Assembly: GCA_001940725.1 (NCBI GenBank)
Contig: MDVR01000047.1
Span: forward strand, 1-64,000
Direction of reading: 5' to 3'
From: Candidatus Heimdallarchaeota archaeon LC_2
GTDB taxonomy: Archaea; Asgardarchaeota; Heimdallarchaeia; Heimdallarchaeales; Kariarchaeaceae
DNA length: 64,000 bases
The notes under the pieces were generated by a model. It saw nothing but the letters and a program-made list of their open reading frames with translations. It did not search any database and was not told the DNA's origin. The translations under genes were made by a program, and so were the position numbers. Positions 46,804 to 55,740 of the stretch are shown here, piece after piece (the first letter of the stretch is position 1; each line of letters starts with the position of its first letter).

Positions 46804-46874
46804 GATTGAGCATCGATCAAAAATCATGCCGTGCTTATATATAATTTGGATGTACTATATATTGACAACCTATG
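46804..46874 (+). promoter_or_regulatory. Conserved upstream element, copy 2
   Basis: GATTGAGC, then AAAATCATGCCGTGCTTATATATAATT and ATG 46872. It is the partner of the element at 37904. The TATA-like CTTATATATAA starts 38 bases before the ATG, against 36 in copy 1. Confidence 0.55.
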
Positions 46875-47273
46875 CTTTATCATACAGAATACGAAATTAA
46901 AAAATGTTCCCGATGCTTTACAAATAATGCGATTATACCTTCGGGATTGTTCAGGAAGAGACTCAAGTACTGCTCCAAATATTGTAAGGCTAAGTTTGAT
47001 ATCAGTTTCGGTTCATTCATGATTGGTGTTTGGATCGTGATTGTAACACTACTCAAATTTGAGGGATTTGAAATTCCGACAATACCACTTCTCGATGATA
47101 TAACAATCTCATTATTTGATGTCTCTTTTGCACAGCTTTTCTGGATATATCCAATTTTATTTCTTCTCTATTATTCTCTTTCCACTAGTTATTCTATTAT
47201 TATCATTAGGAAACATCGAATAGATTGGCTAAAGCTTACTTATAAAGAACATATTGCGAAACATTCAGGTTAA
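46872..47273 (+). CDS. Zinc-finger membrane protein
   Basis: 133 residues. The N-terminal 45 residues hold two cysteine pairs (KKCSRCF and KYCSKYC), likely a small zinc ribbon on the cytosolic side. Two membrane helices follow (about residues 50-62 and 93-112). The tail is basic. No family is recognised. It is preceded by the conserved 70-base element and the 18-base palindrome, so it seems to be specially regulated. Confidence 0.65.
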   Translation: MLYHTEYEIKKCSRCFTNNAIIPSGLFRKRLKYCSKYCKAKFDISFGSFMIGVWIVIVTLLKFEGFEIPTIPLLDDITISLFDVSFAQLFWIYPILFLLYYSLSTSYSIIIIRKHRIDWLKLTYKEHIAKHSG

Positions 47274-47665
47274 TCATCTTCAATATTATTTCAGTCGTTA
47301 ATTAAAATATTCGAATTACAAATATCATATAATAAATTATAATAATTAAATAATTAAGATTCAGATTTATTTCTTGATCCATATCATCTTCAGATCTCGA
47401 TGAATTAATTTCATTTTCCTCCGATAAGTACTGTTCCAACTTAAAATAGATCATTAACTATTGTATGGTAGTTATCCTATAACTAGGTTTGGTGATATAT
47501 TGTCAGTATCAGGCGAATAATTCCACCGGAAATTAAGTGGGGGTTTACGCGAAATCAATATCGGTGAATCTTGTATTTTTGTCGGTACGGAAATAGCTCT
47601 CGCTTTACATTTTTACATATTAGGACTTTGTACGGTTGTAATTGTTCGACGAATCGATCCATTCG
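47274..47665. other. AT-rich intergenic region, then duplicated cassette
   Basis: Nothing recognisable up to 47576, where a duplicated 407-base segment starts. Confidence 0.4.
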
Positions 47666-47983
47666 TTACAGATTTATCCAGATATAAGCATCAAAAACAA
47701 GATAAATGAAAAATAGTGTTTGAAACGTGCCATAGACAAATAGATTAATTGAGCCCAGAGTAATCTCCCCTGAATCTGTTTCATCAATTATTTGGTTGAA
47801 TTCTGAACTTTGTATAAGAAGTACAAGGAAAACTGTAGAGTAAAATAACCAGATTACTGAAAATTCAAATTTTGTCACACTGATCATATTCAGAAATACA
47901 ACCACTCCAGATAATTTAAGCATCATAAGTACTTAATATAGTGAATCCTATTTAAGTAAACCGTCTAACTGTGATTCTACTGT
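47577..47983. repeat. 407-base duplicated cassette, copy 1
   Basis: Aligned with 55741-56147 without any gap (constant offset 8164). The first 130 bases are almost identical; the rest differs by roughly 10-15 percent by eye, mostly at silent sites. It includes a small membrane-protein gene, its promoter, and the tail of a convergent frame (VGTEIALALHF to RYKHQKQDK). Confidence 0.85.
47666..47926 (-). CDS. Small three-pass membrane protein, paralogue a
   Basis: 86 residues with hydrophobic segments at about residues 5-15, 22-38 and 59-80. It is identical at 72 of 86 positions to the gene at 55830-56090, with changes mostly conservative, so the protein is under selection. A TATA box (ACTTAAATAGGATTC, minus strand, 47949-47957) lies about 25 bases upstream. 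The ATG is doubled (ATGATG). Function is unknown. Confidence 0.75.
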   Translation of the reverse strand: MMLKLSGVVVFLNMISVTKFEFSVIWLFYSTVFLVLLIQSSEFNQIIDETDSGEITLGSINLFVYGTFQTLFFIYLVFDAYIWINL

Positions 47984-48100
47984 TTAAATCCGTCGGAAAT
48001 GATGTGTGGTTAATAAATTATAGATCATAAATCGAGTTTAGATCACAAGGATGTCTTTTAGTCCAAAAGTATATATTTTAGCAACTGAATTGTTTATCAA

Positions 48101-48631
48101 ATGAATAAAACGATATGCTGGATATGCAAGAGAGATGGTACTGAACTGACAAATAGCTTGCCTGCTGGATTTGTATATGAAGAAAAAAAATTATTCTGGA
48201 CCTATGAAATTTTAGGAAAGGTAGAATTGATTACAAATCAAAACATCATCACGGAAGAGATAGTGAAACTGAAACAAATGCAAACTGAAAAATTAGATGC
48301 ATTATGGGTAAGAACCTTTGGTAGTGATCGCAGTATTCCACGATTTGATATTGATGAAAGACCAATAATGGGTAAATCAGACTGGGAAGATTTGGCAGAA
48401 GGAATCCATAGTGTTAAAACCATGGAAATTGAGGATAAGGTAGATGAGAGGCTTATTGAAGTATACTATACACAAAATAAGATCAATATTTCATTGTGCA
48501 GGGTATGCGATGTTTTAACCTCGTCACATCTAGTTGAGCATTCAATATATCGAGACAATGAGTTATACTCACGAAAAGAAAAAGAAGATCAGTTAACTCT
48601 CAATTTCAATCAATCCCGGATCAAGCCTTAA
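48101..48631 (+). CDS. Split-zinc-knuckle protein of unknown function
   Basis: 176 residues. An N-terminal CWICKRDG and a late CRVCDVL together could bind one zinc ion, with about 95 charged residues folded between them. No membrane segment. No enzyme motif. It follows the duplicated cassette. A TATA-like tatatttta (about 48067-48077) lies 25-35 bases upstream. Confidence 0.6.
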   Translation: MNKTICWICKRDGTELTNSLPAGFVYEEKKLFWTYEILGKVELITNQNIITEEIVKLKQMQTEKLDALWVRTFGSDRSIPRFDIDERPIMGKSDWEDLAEGIHSVKTMEIEDKVDERLIEVYYTQNKINISLCRVCDVLTSSHLVEHSIYRDNELYSRKEKEDQLTLNFNQSRIKP

Positions 48632-48716
48632 CTAGTTAAATAATTTCTTCTTGCAATTATTCTGGTTCAGAAGGGATCTTCGATCGATTCGATCTATTGA
48701 TAAAATAAATTCAGAC

Positions 48717-49898
48717 CTAAGGCCCATAGAATTCAATCTTCTTTTTGCCCTTTGTGAATACTCCAGAACGAAACCAGAAGACTTGATGCCAATAATGATA
48801 ATCCTGTTTTCCCCATGTCTGAATGTATTTTTCTGTGGCTGAGAGTTGGTCAAAAGATAATTTAGCATTACAGTCTGAGCATTCATAAAAATCATCTTTT
48901 AGTGTGGTACTAACTTGATGTCCACAATCATGTCTGTGAAGATCAAATGGGCTTGTAGAATTGGCAGTTAATTCAATAAATCTTTGTGAATATTTTCTTT
49001 GTGTGGCAAGTACAAAAAATACAATCCTTTCAGATTGTGCCAGTTCCGGCATTCCAGTATTTTTCGTCTGAGTTGCTAATATTTTCCCCAGGTGAGTTAA
49101 CTCCAGAGATCCTGAGTTTCCAATAGCGGCAAAATTAAAGAAAATTGCTCCTTGCAGGCCTGCCTTGATTCTTGTTTCAAATTTGGATCTACCCATTTGT
49201 GCACCAGCATATTGATTTATTAGGTCTTCATTATTATTAAATTTTAATCTCAACCAAGCGTCAAATTCAATTTGGGTCTCTTCTATCGACTTTTTAATTA
49301 TATTTGTTTCTTCAACGAATTTACAAAAGTCTCTAATAATAAAAGCTCTACATCCACTTAAATCATTGGGATCTTGAAACATAAATGGATTCAAATTAAG
49401 AAGAGTTTCTCGTGTTTTAACAATATTTGTAATCATTTTTTTTATCTCAATTGGTGATGACTTTTCTAATGTCAATTGAGGTGAATTTTCTTCTACTATC
49501 TCGCCATCATCCTTGACTAATAATAATCCAAATCCATGTTTCTCAACATATGATTTAATCCGTTCCATCCCTTGCTCTTGGGATACTACCTCTGAATATG
49601 GGAAAAATAGGTAAGTAAAATGTGAATATTGTTGATAAACGAGACCCTGTCCAACTGCAATTTCTAGATTCTTTCCTGAAATATCTCCCTTTCCTTCACA
49701 AAGGATAATTTCATCTTCTGGAGTTAATATAAAGACATCGGGTTCTATCGATGATCCGAAATGATCAATTTGAAGAAATTTTGCGGTATCAGGTTTTACT
49801 CCCGGTGAATGAGTATAACCAGCATAGTGTGGATCTCCTCCTGTTTTTTTCACTAAATAGTTGGTCACTGCTTCGTATAATGCTCCTTCTAATGCCAT
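48717..49898 (-). CDS. PD-(D/E)XK nuclease-like protein with C-terminal zinc finger
   Basis: 393 residues. The N-terminal third has the restriction-endonuclease-like signature IEPDVFIL-x6-IILCEGKGDI: Asp, 14 residues, then E-x-K, with a following helix AVGQGLVYQQYSHF. This fits the active site of PD-(D/E)XK nucleases, which cut or nick DNA. The middle is helical. The C-terminal part has a DCGHQ and ECSDCNAKL zinc finger. No methyltransferase is adjacent, so it is not a classical type II pair. It may be a defence nuclease or a nuclease that recognises modified DNA, given the Nmad3 gene 4 kb away. Confidence 0.7.
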   Translation of the reverse strand: MALEGALYEAVTNYLVKKTGGDPHYAGYTHSPGVKPDTAKFLQIDHFGSSIEPDVFILTPEDEIILCEGKGDISGKNLEIAVGQGLVYQQYSHFTYLFFPYSEVVSQEQGMERIKSYVEKHGFGLLLVKDDGEIVEENSPQLTLEKSSPIEIKKMITNIVKTRETLLNLNPFMFQDPNDLSGCRAFIIRDFCKFVEETNIIKKSIEETQIEFDAWLRLKFNNNEDLINQYAGAQMGRSKFETRIKAGLQGAIFFNFAAIGNSGSLELTHLGKILATQTKNTGMPELAQSERIVFFVLATQRKYSQRFIELTANSTSPFDLHRHDCGHQVSTTLKDDFYECSDCNAKLSFDQLSATEKYIQTWGKQDYHYWHQVFWFRSGVFTKGKKKIEFYGP

Positions 49899-49973
49899 AT
49901 TTAATTCTACATCATTTTCATTTTAAATAATCTTGTCAATTTCTCCGATAATGTGAAATTTTAGATTTATAGG

Positions 49974-50375
49974 GTGATTAAATTTATCGATCTGGAAATT
50001 GTGAAACTCATTAACAGGCTTGATCAAAAGGATATAATTCTTCTAATAGTAGAATATATGTCGGTACAGAAATGCCTCTCATTTGATAATATAATGACTA
50101 TCGATCACTTGGTCAATACTTTTCGGCAGTGCAAGCACGATTCAAACCTTAATCATTTGCGAGATGTTGTTCCAGATTTGCACTACTCAAGCAGTAAGGG
50201 GCTTTACAAGTATCACAGTAAATGGAACAATCACTACATGTTTCTTTATGACAGCCATGACAGTCGTTTATACTTTCCAATGTTATCATTTCACAACCCC
50301 AATACAATTTTCACTGCACTCGTAACAATAACGCATGCCACAGCCCGTACAATTTGCAGCTATCGCATTTTTTAG
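49974..50375 (+). CDS. Possible small protein, overlapping a convergent gene
   Basis: A 133-codon frame from a GTG. The first 100 residues have normal composition (LEIVKLINRL, HLRDVVPDLHY, YMFLYDSHDSRLYF), but the last 30 overlap the zinc-binding gene on the other strand and look like its shadow. No family. One of the two overlapping ends must be functionally dispensable. Confidence 0.4.
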   Translation: MIKFIDLEIVKLINRLDQKDIILLIVEYMSVQKCLSFDNIMTIDHLVNTFRQCKHDSNLNHLRDVVPDLHYSSSKGLYKYHSKWNNHYMFLYDSHDSRLYFPMLSFHNPNTIFTALVTITHATARTICSYRIF

Positions 50376-50681
50376 ACAATCACAGCCATAATATAGTTTC
50401 CACCCTAGATCTTCTCGAGCAAAATTCCAAGTTGGAGGGCAGTGGTTCGGATTAATCCAAACATATTCCATTGTTAACTCCTCGAAATCATCCGTTTTAT
50501 AACTCAGATTTATTTTGGCTTCCTCTTCAGTACAAACCAATCCTGATAACCCTAGTAGATCTGAGTTTAGAAGAAAATTGACTTCACCAAAAGTAAAACT
50601 AATTCGGAAATTCTTGGCTTTTGCAATATTCACTATTAGCACATTTCGCCTTTTGGAAACTGGTATTACCACAACTACCAT
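50286..50681 (-). CDS. Cysteine-rich zinc-binding protein
   Basis: 131 residues. The C-terminal part holds a dense zinc-binding cluster: CDCLKNAIAANCTGCG, RYCYEC and ENCIG, eight cysteines in about 30 residues, like the second half of RING/IBR or B-box type fingers. The N-terminal 90 residues are mixed with strands. Such folds bind proteins or ubiquitin-like modifiers in eukaryotes; this relation is only suggested here. Convergent with and overlapping the neighbouring frame by 90 bases. Confidence 0.6.
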   Translation of the reverse strand: MVVVVIPVSKRRNVLIVNIAKAKNFRISFTFGEVNFLLNSDLLGLSGLVCTEEEAKINLSYKTDDFEELTMEYVWINPNHCPPTWNFAREDLGWKLYYGCDCLKNAIAANCTGCGMRYCYECSENCIGVVK

Positions 50682-50805
50682 AATGTATTTGTGTGTAATT
50701 AAACCCTCGCGTTTATTTCTAAATAAGATAAGAAAAAAGATTTTGATAATTTCGGATAAAGGTTGATATGATCAATCTGTTAGATTTACAAGATTCGATC
50801 ACAAA

Positions 50806-51294
50806 ATGAAATGGCTCATAACTATAGACTATTTGATGATAGAGTTTATTAACAATTTCTGGGGGGGCTTCATTTTAGGATGGATAACTGCTCTTCCCAT
50901 TCTGAAATGGCTATTTGGCTCAGAAAACGTAATTCCTAGACTTCATAATTGGTTGAGTTGGAATAAATATTATTCAAATAAAAAGAATTGCTTGTTAGAA
51001 GACTTAAAACAGGGTGAGAAGATCGAAATTAGGAATACTGGTTTGAGACCTGTAAAAATTATTGACATAGTATTTAGTGATAGAGGATATTTACTGCCTT
51101 ATGGAAGAATGCCTTCAGATAAAATTGAAAATTATGTTAAAGGTCTTAGAGATAATCTAAATGGGAAGTTCCTTGATCCACAACAAAGTATTGAGATTGC
51201 ATATATCAAAAGTGATTTCTATTTTGCAATAAAGTATGGCGATCTTGATGGTAAATATGCAGATTCGATTTCATGGATGACGGATATGTATTAG
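50806..51294 (+). CDS. N-terminally anchored membrane protein
   Basis: 162 residues. Residues about 15-37 (including WGGFILGWITALPILKWLF) form one membrane helix. The rest is a soluble domain with beta-like pattern (EKIEIRNTGLRPVKIIDIVF), similar to small immunoglobulin-like cytosolic domains. The upstream ATG at 50806 may be too early; ATG 50836 is another candidate. No known role. Confidence 0.6.
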   Translation: MKWLITIDYLMIEFINNFWGGFILGWITALPILKWLFGSENVIPRLHNWLSWNKYYSNKKNCLLEDLKQGEKIEIRNTGLRPVKIIDIVFSDRGYLLPYGRMPSDKIENYVKGLRDNLNGKFLDPQQSIEIAYIKSDFYFAIKYGDLDGKYADSISWMTDMY

Positions 51295-51457
51295 ATTTTA
51301 TTCAAATATTCTAAGACATCAGTTATTCTACTGATTAGATTAATCTTTTGTATAGTCTATTGTACTCGATTAATCTAACGTTGAATACCTCAATATTAGT
51401 TTCGATTATCTCTCATCTGGGTTTTAGGTTAATTATCAATCTAATAATCAATATATT

Positions 51458-51727
51458 ATGCAATATATTAGACCTGTTTCCAATGGCTGTCTTCGAGTTT
51501 GTAGTCATATGATAATCAATGGACTTCAGAAGACAAAAGATAGATCTACAGTGACTGTTAAGGTTGATTTTTTCTGTCAACAATGCCAAGTACATCATGA
51601 ATTTAATCTCAACTTAATTATGGCGAAACTAAATAATCAAAGGAATAAAAAGTATATCACTATCCCTGAGAAAATCAGACCAATAAATCGATTTTTAAAT
51701 ATTATAGAATCTGGAAACTATCAATAA
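51458..51727 (+). CDS. Small cysteine-containing protein
   Basis: 89 residues. CLRVCSHMI near the start and FFCQQCQVHHEF in the middle give two CxxC-like pairs for zinc. The tail is basic. Its last 7 bases overlap the end of the convergent gene. Unknown function. Confidence 0.5.
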   Translation: MQYIRPVSNGCLRVCSHMIINGLQKTKDRSTVTVKVDFFCQQCQVHHEFNLNLIMAKLNNQRNKKYITIPEKIRPINRFLNIIESGNYQ

Positions 51728-52305
51728 ATTTCATCATATTCAATATTGTCTTCATTAATTGTAGCTCGTTCTATATTAAATTCTTCTTGCGTTTTATTAA
51801 ATGTAATTACGATATTTTCTGTATCGATAATTTTGTCATTGTCTTTTGCCATATGAGTAAAATACACTTCTATTATCTCTGTAACATTTTCTTTAACATT
51901 GTCAAAGTCAGTATCAATTCCCTCAACAGGTAATTGTGGATCTAAGGATAAACCTGGACAATTGAGATCTAAATCCTTAACAATCCCCATCCACACTTTA
52001 ATTTCTATTTTTTTACCTTTAACCAGATCCAAAAATAATTCCTCTGCATTTTTCTCCGCGTACATATTAGGATTATTAATGCGGTGCATTTCCATTGATT
52101 GTTGCACCATTTCCCATGTTACGTCTTCTTCTATAATCCTTCCTGTTATAATTTCAGTTGCAATGTATTCTAAATCATCCCAATTTTTTCCTGGGAAACC
52201 TAATCCCAATCTAGTAATGATATTTTTTAATGAATTGGGGTCTACCGATGAATGTAATTTACTCATAGTAGAATAGATCAGAAATTCTTTAATGATACTT
52301 TTCAT
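51721..52305 (-). CDS. Acidic soluble protein of unknown function
   Basis: 194 residues; ATG 52266 (MSKLHSS) is an alternative start. It is acidic, mixed alpha/beta, without membrane segments or known motifs. A central helical part (ITRLGLGFPGKNWDDLEYI) is followed by a strand-rich, Asp/Glu-rich tail. Convergent with the small cysteine protein. Confidence 0.5.
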   Translation of the reverse strand: MKSIIKEFLIYSTMSKLHSSVDPNSLKNIITRLGLGFPGKNWDDLEYIATEIITGRIIEEDVTWEMVQQSMEMHRINNPNMYAEKNAEELFLDLVKGKKIEIKVWMGIVKDLDLNCPGLSLDPQLPVEGIDTDFDNVKENVTEIIEVYFTHMAKDNDKIIDTENIVITFNKTQEEFNIERATINEDNIEYDEIY

Positions 52306-52488
52306 AAACTGTCCCTAATTTTAGCAAAATAAGTCGGATTTATAGAAGTTCGATCGAGATCATTAGGGTAAAAATTTAGAGCTTCTTCCCTTCTGATTGC
52401 CATAAGATAATATATGGATTCAACTAAATCAATAAATTAACCAAAGTTCAAAATGATCAGGTTGTCAATTATTAAGGTGTAGAAAATC

Positions 52489-53625
52489 ATGGATAAAGAA
52501 CATGAAATAAATTTAAGTGTTATCAAGAAGGAAATATCTGCTTGGATTGATAAATTAGTTGAAGATCCAGATGAGTTTTTCTCAGCGGATTTTTTAGATG
52601 ATTCTAATATTATTGAAGATGAAGAAAGTATGATTGAGATATACAATCACAATATTTCCAACCTTCAAATTCAGGCTGTCTTGACCTATTATTACACAGA
52701 TTATTTAAGAAATAACATAACACATTTCGATAAATATCACGGATCATTGAATTTATCCATTAAGGTCTATTTCGAGATTTATTCAACTGAGCATATCATA
52801 TTCGAAATGAGTAATCAAGTAGGTACATTTTCTCATTCAGAAGATGCAGAAGATTATGGTGATTCACCAGATCTAGATTTCAATTCAAGTTTTGATGAAA
52901 TGGTGTTGGGAATTGAACAAGCAATATCGGAACTACCAGATACAATGCAATTCAGAATAAATAAGAAAATACATAATAAATTGGATAAGCTAAGAACCAA
53001 TGTTAAGAATTTACTATTTAAGAAAGAGAAGACAAAATTACAAGAATTACAGATAGATAAACAAATTGAAATTTTAGAGGATCAAATAACAGAATTACAA
53101 AAATCATTGATAAATACAATTGGCCAATCCAATGACAAAGATAATGGAGATCCAACTACAGTGACCAGTAAAGCGAACCGCAAACAATTACAAAATCCAA
53201 ATGAACAGGTTATTGAGAATAATTTCTTAGACATTGTAAAAGAAATTATTGGGAATATCGATACTTTCATCTCAGAAGAATTCGATTTGAAGCTAGATTT
53301 CTATACATTTACAACCGATTTGGAAACAGAACTAGGTCATTCGAGCCTAACACTTGAATTTAAGATAGTACATCTGATTCAAGATGAAAGGACAGGTCAA
53401 GAAATATCTGAATATCATTTTATTGCCAAGGAAATTGAGATTTCTACAGAATTGGGTTTTGATAATTCTCTTACTATAGATATAGATTTATGCTATTTTG
53501 ATCAGAGAAGAGGAGAGTATACTGGAAGTTGGAGTATTGAAGCATTCTACAAAGAATCAGAATTTGAACTCATCAAGGCAATTAAAGAATGTCTTGAAAA
53601 TTTATCTGATTTGCTAATTGAATAG
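52489..53625 (+). CDS. Two-unit acidic protein with central coiled coil
   Basis: 378 residues. The N-terminal (about residues 1-150) and C-terminal (about 240-378) parts share a plan: a starting helix, then several strands (SLNLSIKVYFEIYS in the first; SLTIDIDLCYFD in the second) and a closing helix (IEQAISEL; IKAIKECLENL). A coiled coil (about 160-205) joins them. It may be an old internal duplication. Very acidic, no membrane segment, no known family. Confidence 0.55.
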   Translation: MDKEHEINLSVIKKEISAWIDKLVEDPDEFFSADFLDDSNIIEDEESMIEIYNHNISNLQIQAVLTYYYTDYLRNNITHFDKYHGSLNLSIKVYFEIYSTEHIIFEMSNQVGTFSHSEDAEDYGDSPDLDFNSSFDEMVLGIEQAISELPDTMQFRINKKIHNKLDKLRTNVKNLLFKKEKTKLQELQIDKQIEILEDQITELQKSLINTIGQSNDKDNGDPTTVTSKANRKQLQNPNEQVIENNFLDIVKEIIGNIDTFISEEFDLKLDFYTFTTDLETELGHSSLTLEFKIVHLIQDERTGQEISEYHFIAKEIEISTELGFDNSLTIDIDLCYFDQRRGEYTGSWSIEAFYKESEFELIKAIKECLENLSDLLIE

Positions 53626-54007
53626 CATTCGATTAATCCTCATTTGTTGCATCTTTTTTTTGTAAACAAACAAATTGAAATGTGGAATTAAGATCATTGA
53701 TATCATACTTTATGAACCAGTATTTTTATAATGAAATTTAATTTGCTTTTAGTTTAATATTTTACATTTTCTTTTACAATTCCTTTATCTTCTACACATT
53801 GCATACTTATACATTAATTATCATATAGAATGAGGGATAGCATATTGCTACACAAGTCGATCGAAGGGGCTAACCAGATCCATTATTTACCAATTATTAA
53901 ATTGAAGTATTACTGGGAGCTTATCAGTCTCGATCGACAAATAAATTTAAATTTAACAACAATATCGTATTAATAATTTTCAGTAATAAGGGGTGAAAGA
54001 TCAAACA
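53626..54007. other. Intergenic region with spaced inverted repeat
   Basis: GTCGATCGA (53856-53864) and its complement TCGATCGAC (53930-53938) are 65 bases apart, upstream of the Nmad3 gene. They may be operator half-sites or the base of a stem. Nothing else was recognised. Confidence 0.4.
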
Positions 54008-54883
54008 ATGAAAGTAATTTTGAGCCGAAAGGGATTCGATACCTATAACGGTGGTTATGCCAGCCCGATCCTTCCTGATGATACACTGATGTCATTACCA
54101 ATTCCTTCGGATAGAGATAAAATACAATATTCAGATTTGAAATTTGACAATGACCATTCGTACTTTGAAAGAATGAAAGAAATTGATCCCAGACGAAAAT
54201 CCAATAAAAAATATATTTCATTTAACGAGAGAACAAAATGCCACCTTGATCCAGATATTTACCGATACGTGAAACTCAGAAGAAAAGGTTGGATGCCTCT
54301 CTTCGGACCAAGTGGAAAAGCATATACCGAATTAACAAAGGAAGGAGTCTCAGTTGGAGATCTGTTCTTGTTCTATGGATGGTTCAAAAGAACTATTGAA
54401 AAAGATGGAATACTGGAATTTGCACCCAAAGCTCAAGACCTCCATGTAATTTTTGGCTATTTACAGGTAGGTGAGATCTATCAGGTTGCTAACAGACTAT
54501 CAGATAATCCAACTTGGATGAGGTATCATCCTCATGTTGAAAATATTGATAGAAGAAAAAATCGTTCAATAGTATATGTGGCAAGTAAATTTGTAATGTG
54601 GGATGACGATATAACCGGTTCTGGAGTTTTCAGTTGTAATGAAAATGTAATATTAACAAAGAAAGGATATCCTCGTTCTCGATGGTTATTACCCGAATTC
54701 TTCAGAAAGGTTAGAATCTACCCACATACTAGTTCCGCTTGGAGGGAAGAAGGATATTTCCAATCTACTAGCCCGGGCCAAGAATTTGTAATTGAAGATA
54801 ATGATAAAGTGGAGAATTGGGCTAAATCTTTAATTAATAGGAACGACCAATCGGAACCCGAAAGTAATTCAAAAGAAATTTGA
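54008..54883 (+). CDS. Nucleotide modification associated domain 3 (Nmad3) protein
   Basis: 291 residues from ATG 54008, the usual start of the family (MKVILSRKGFD); a GTG at 53993 adds five residues. Family hallmarks are present: ILSRKGFDTYNGGYASPILPD near the start, LPIPSDRDKIQYSDL, HLDPDI, then RKGWMPLFG, VSVGDLFLFYGWF, DLHVIFGYLQVGEI and YHPHVENIDRRKNRSIVYVA. Nmad3 proteins accompany DNA-base modification genes in phages and bacteria; their exact reaction is not established. No methyltransferase or other modification enzyme is seen next to it. It is probably transferred cargo. Confidence 0.8.
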   Translation: MKVILSRKGFDTYNGGYASPILPDDTLMSLPIPSDRDKIQYSDLKFDNDHSYFERMKEIDPRRKSNKKYISFNERTKCHLDPDIYRYVKLRRKGWMPLFGPSGKAYTELTKEGVSVGDLFLFYGWFKRTIEKDGILEFAPKAQDLHVIFGYLQVGEIYQVANRLSDNPTWMRYHPHVENIDRRKNRSIVYVASKFVMWDDDITGSGVFSCNENVILTKKGYPRSRWLLPEFFRKVRIYPHTSSAWREEGYFQSTSPGQEFVIEDNDKVENWAKSLINRNDQSEPESNSKEI

Positions 54884-55011
54884 GATTCTGTAATAATTAG
54901 ATCGTTTCAATCACTCTTCCATCATTATCCCTAAAATATCATCTTGATCTTTGGATTAGGACAGCAACAAAAATGATTTCACTTTTTGAATTAAAGTGGT
55001 TACTCACAAAA

Positions 55012-55590
55012 TTAAAATATTTTTTTAATTCTACTCCAAAATTTCGTCCAACCAGATTTTTCCTTCTTTTTCACTCCAACTACTTTGGTATAGTATCCTT
55101 TTGGAAAGGGAAAATCGGGTTGTTCATGAATTTTCCTTAATTCAGGTATTGATATCGGTTTGTGGTCATATTTTTCAAAGTAGTCGAATAACTTTGAGTA
55201 ATCTTTATTTTCATCTCTTAATTTCATTAATTCAATTATTATTAAAGGGAGTCTGCTCCTACTCGCATCTAGGGGTAAGGTAAATCTAATTTCTTTACTA
55301 AGATAATTATTAATACGGGGGTATTTTTTATATTTAGGATTTAGAGAATTTAGTTTATTAAATATCTTATAGAGGTCTCCTAGTTCATTGAAATATATTT
55401 TTTGAAAGTAATTATTATTTTTAGAACCATATTTGCCACTCGAACCGTCATTTTCAGTTATTAATTTATCAACTTCCTAAAACCTTTGAAGTAACTCTTT
55501 TTCCGAAGTATCTAATTCTTTGAGTATTTCTTCCTGGTGGTGTTTTCGCATATCATCTCGATGATCTGTTGGCCGATTATATCTTTTCAT
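55012..55590 (-). pseudogene. Small gene with an in-frame amber codon
   Basis: From ATG 55590 one frame stays open to 55012 (192 residues) except for a TAG at 55479-55477 (codon 38: LLQRF-TAG-EVDKL). Both sides have the same lysine-rich, coding-like composition, and the part after TAG has no usable start until ATG 55227. The protein is hydrophilic with a basic, amphipathic C-terminal end (KFWSRIKKIF) that could touch membranes. It is either a fresh nonsense mutation or amber readthrough. No family is recognised. Confidence 0.55.
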
Positions 55591-55740
55591 ACAATGTAAG
55601 AACATACGTGTAATAACATATCAAGTGTCCTATTTAATTTGATATTATTTGTCTAGTGACAGGTTGTTTATTAATCGATCTTGTCTTTCTTATTTTAAAA
55701 CATTTGATATACAATTAATAAATTATTTTCTTAAATTGAA

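Noticed and set aside
48632..48895. 87-codon leftward frame
   Set aside because: It overlaps the end of the PD-(D/E)XK gene in another frame and has no motif.
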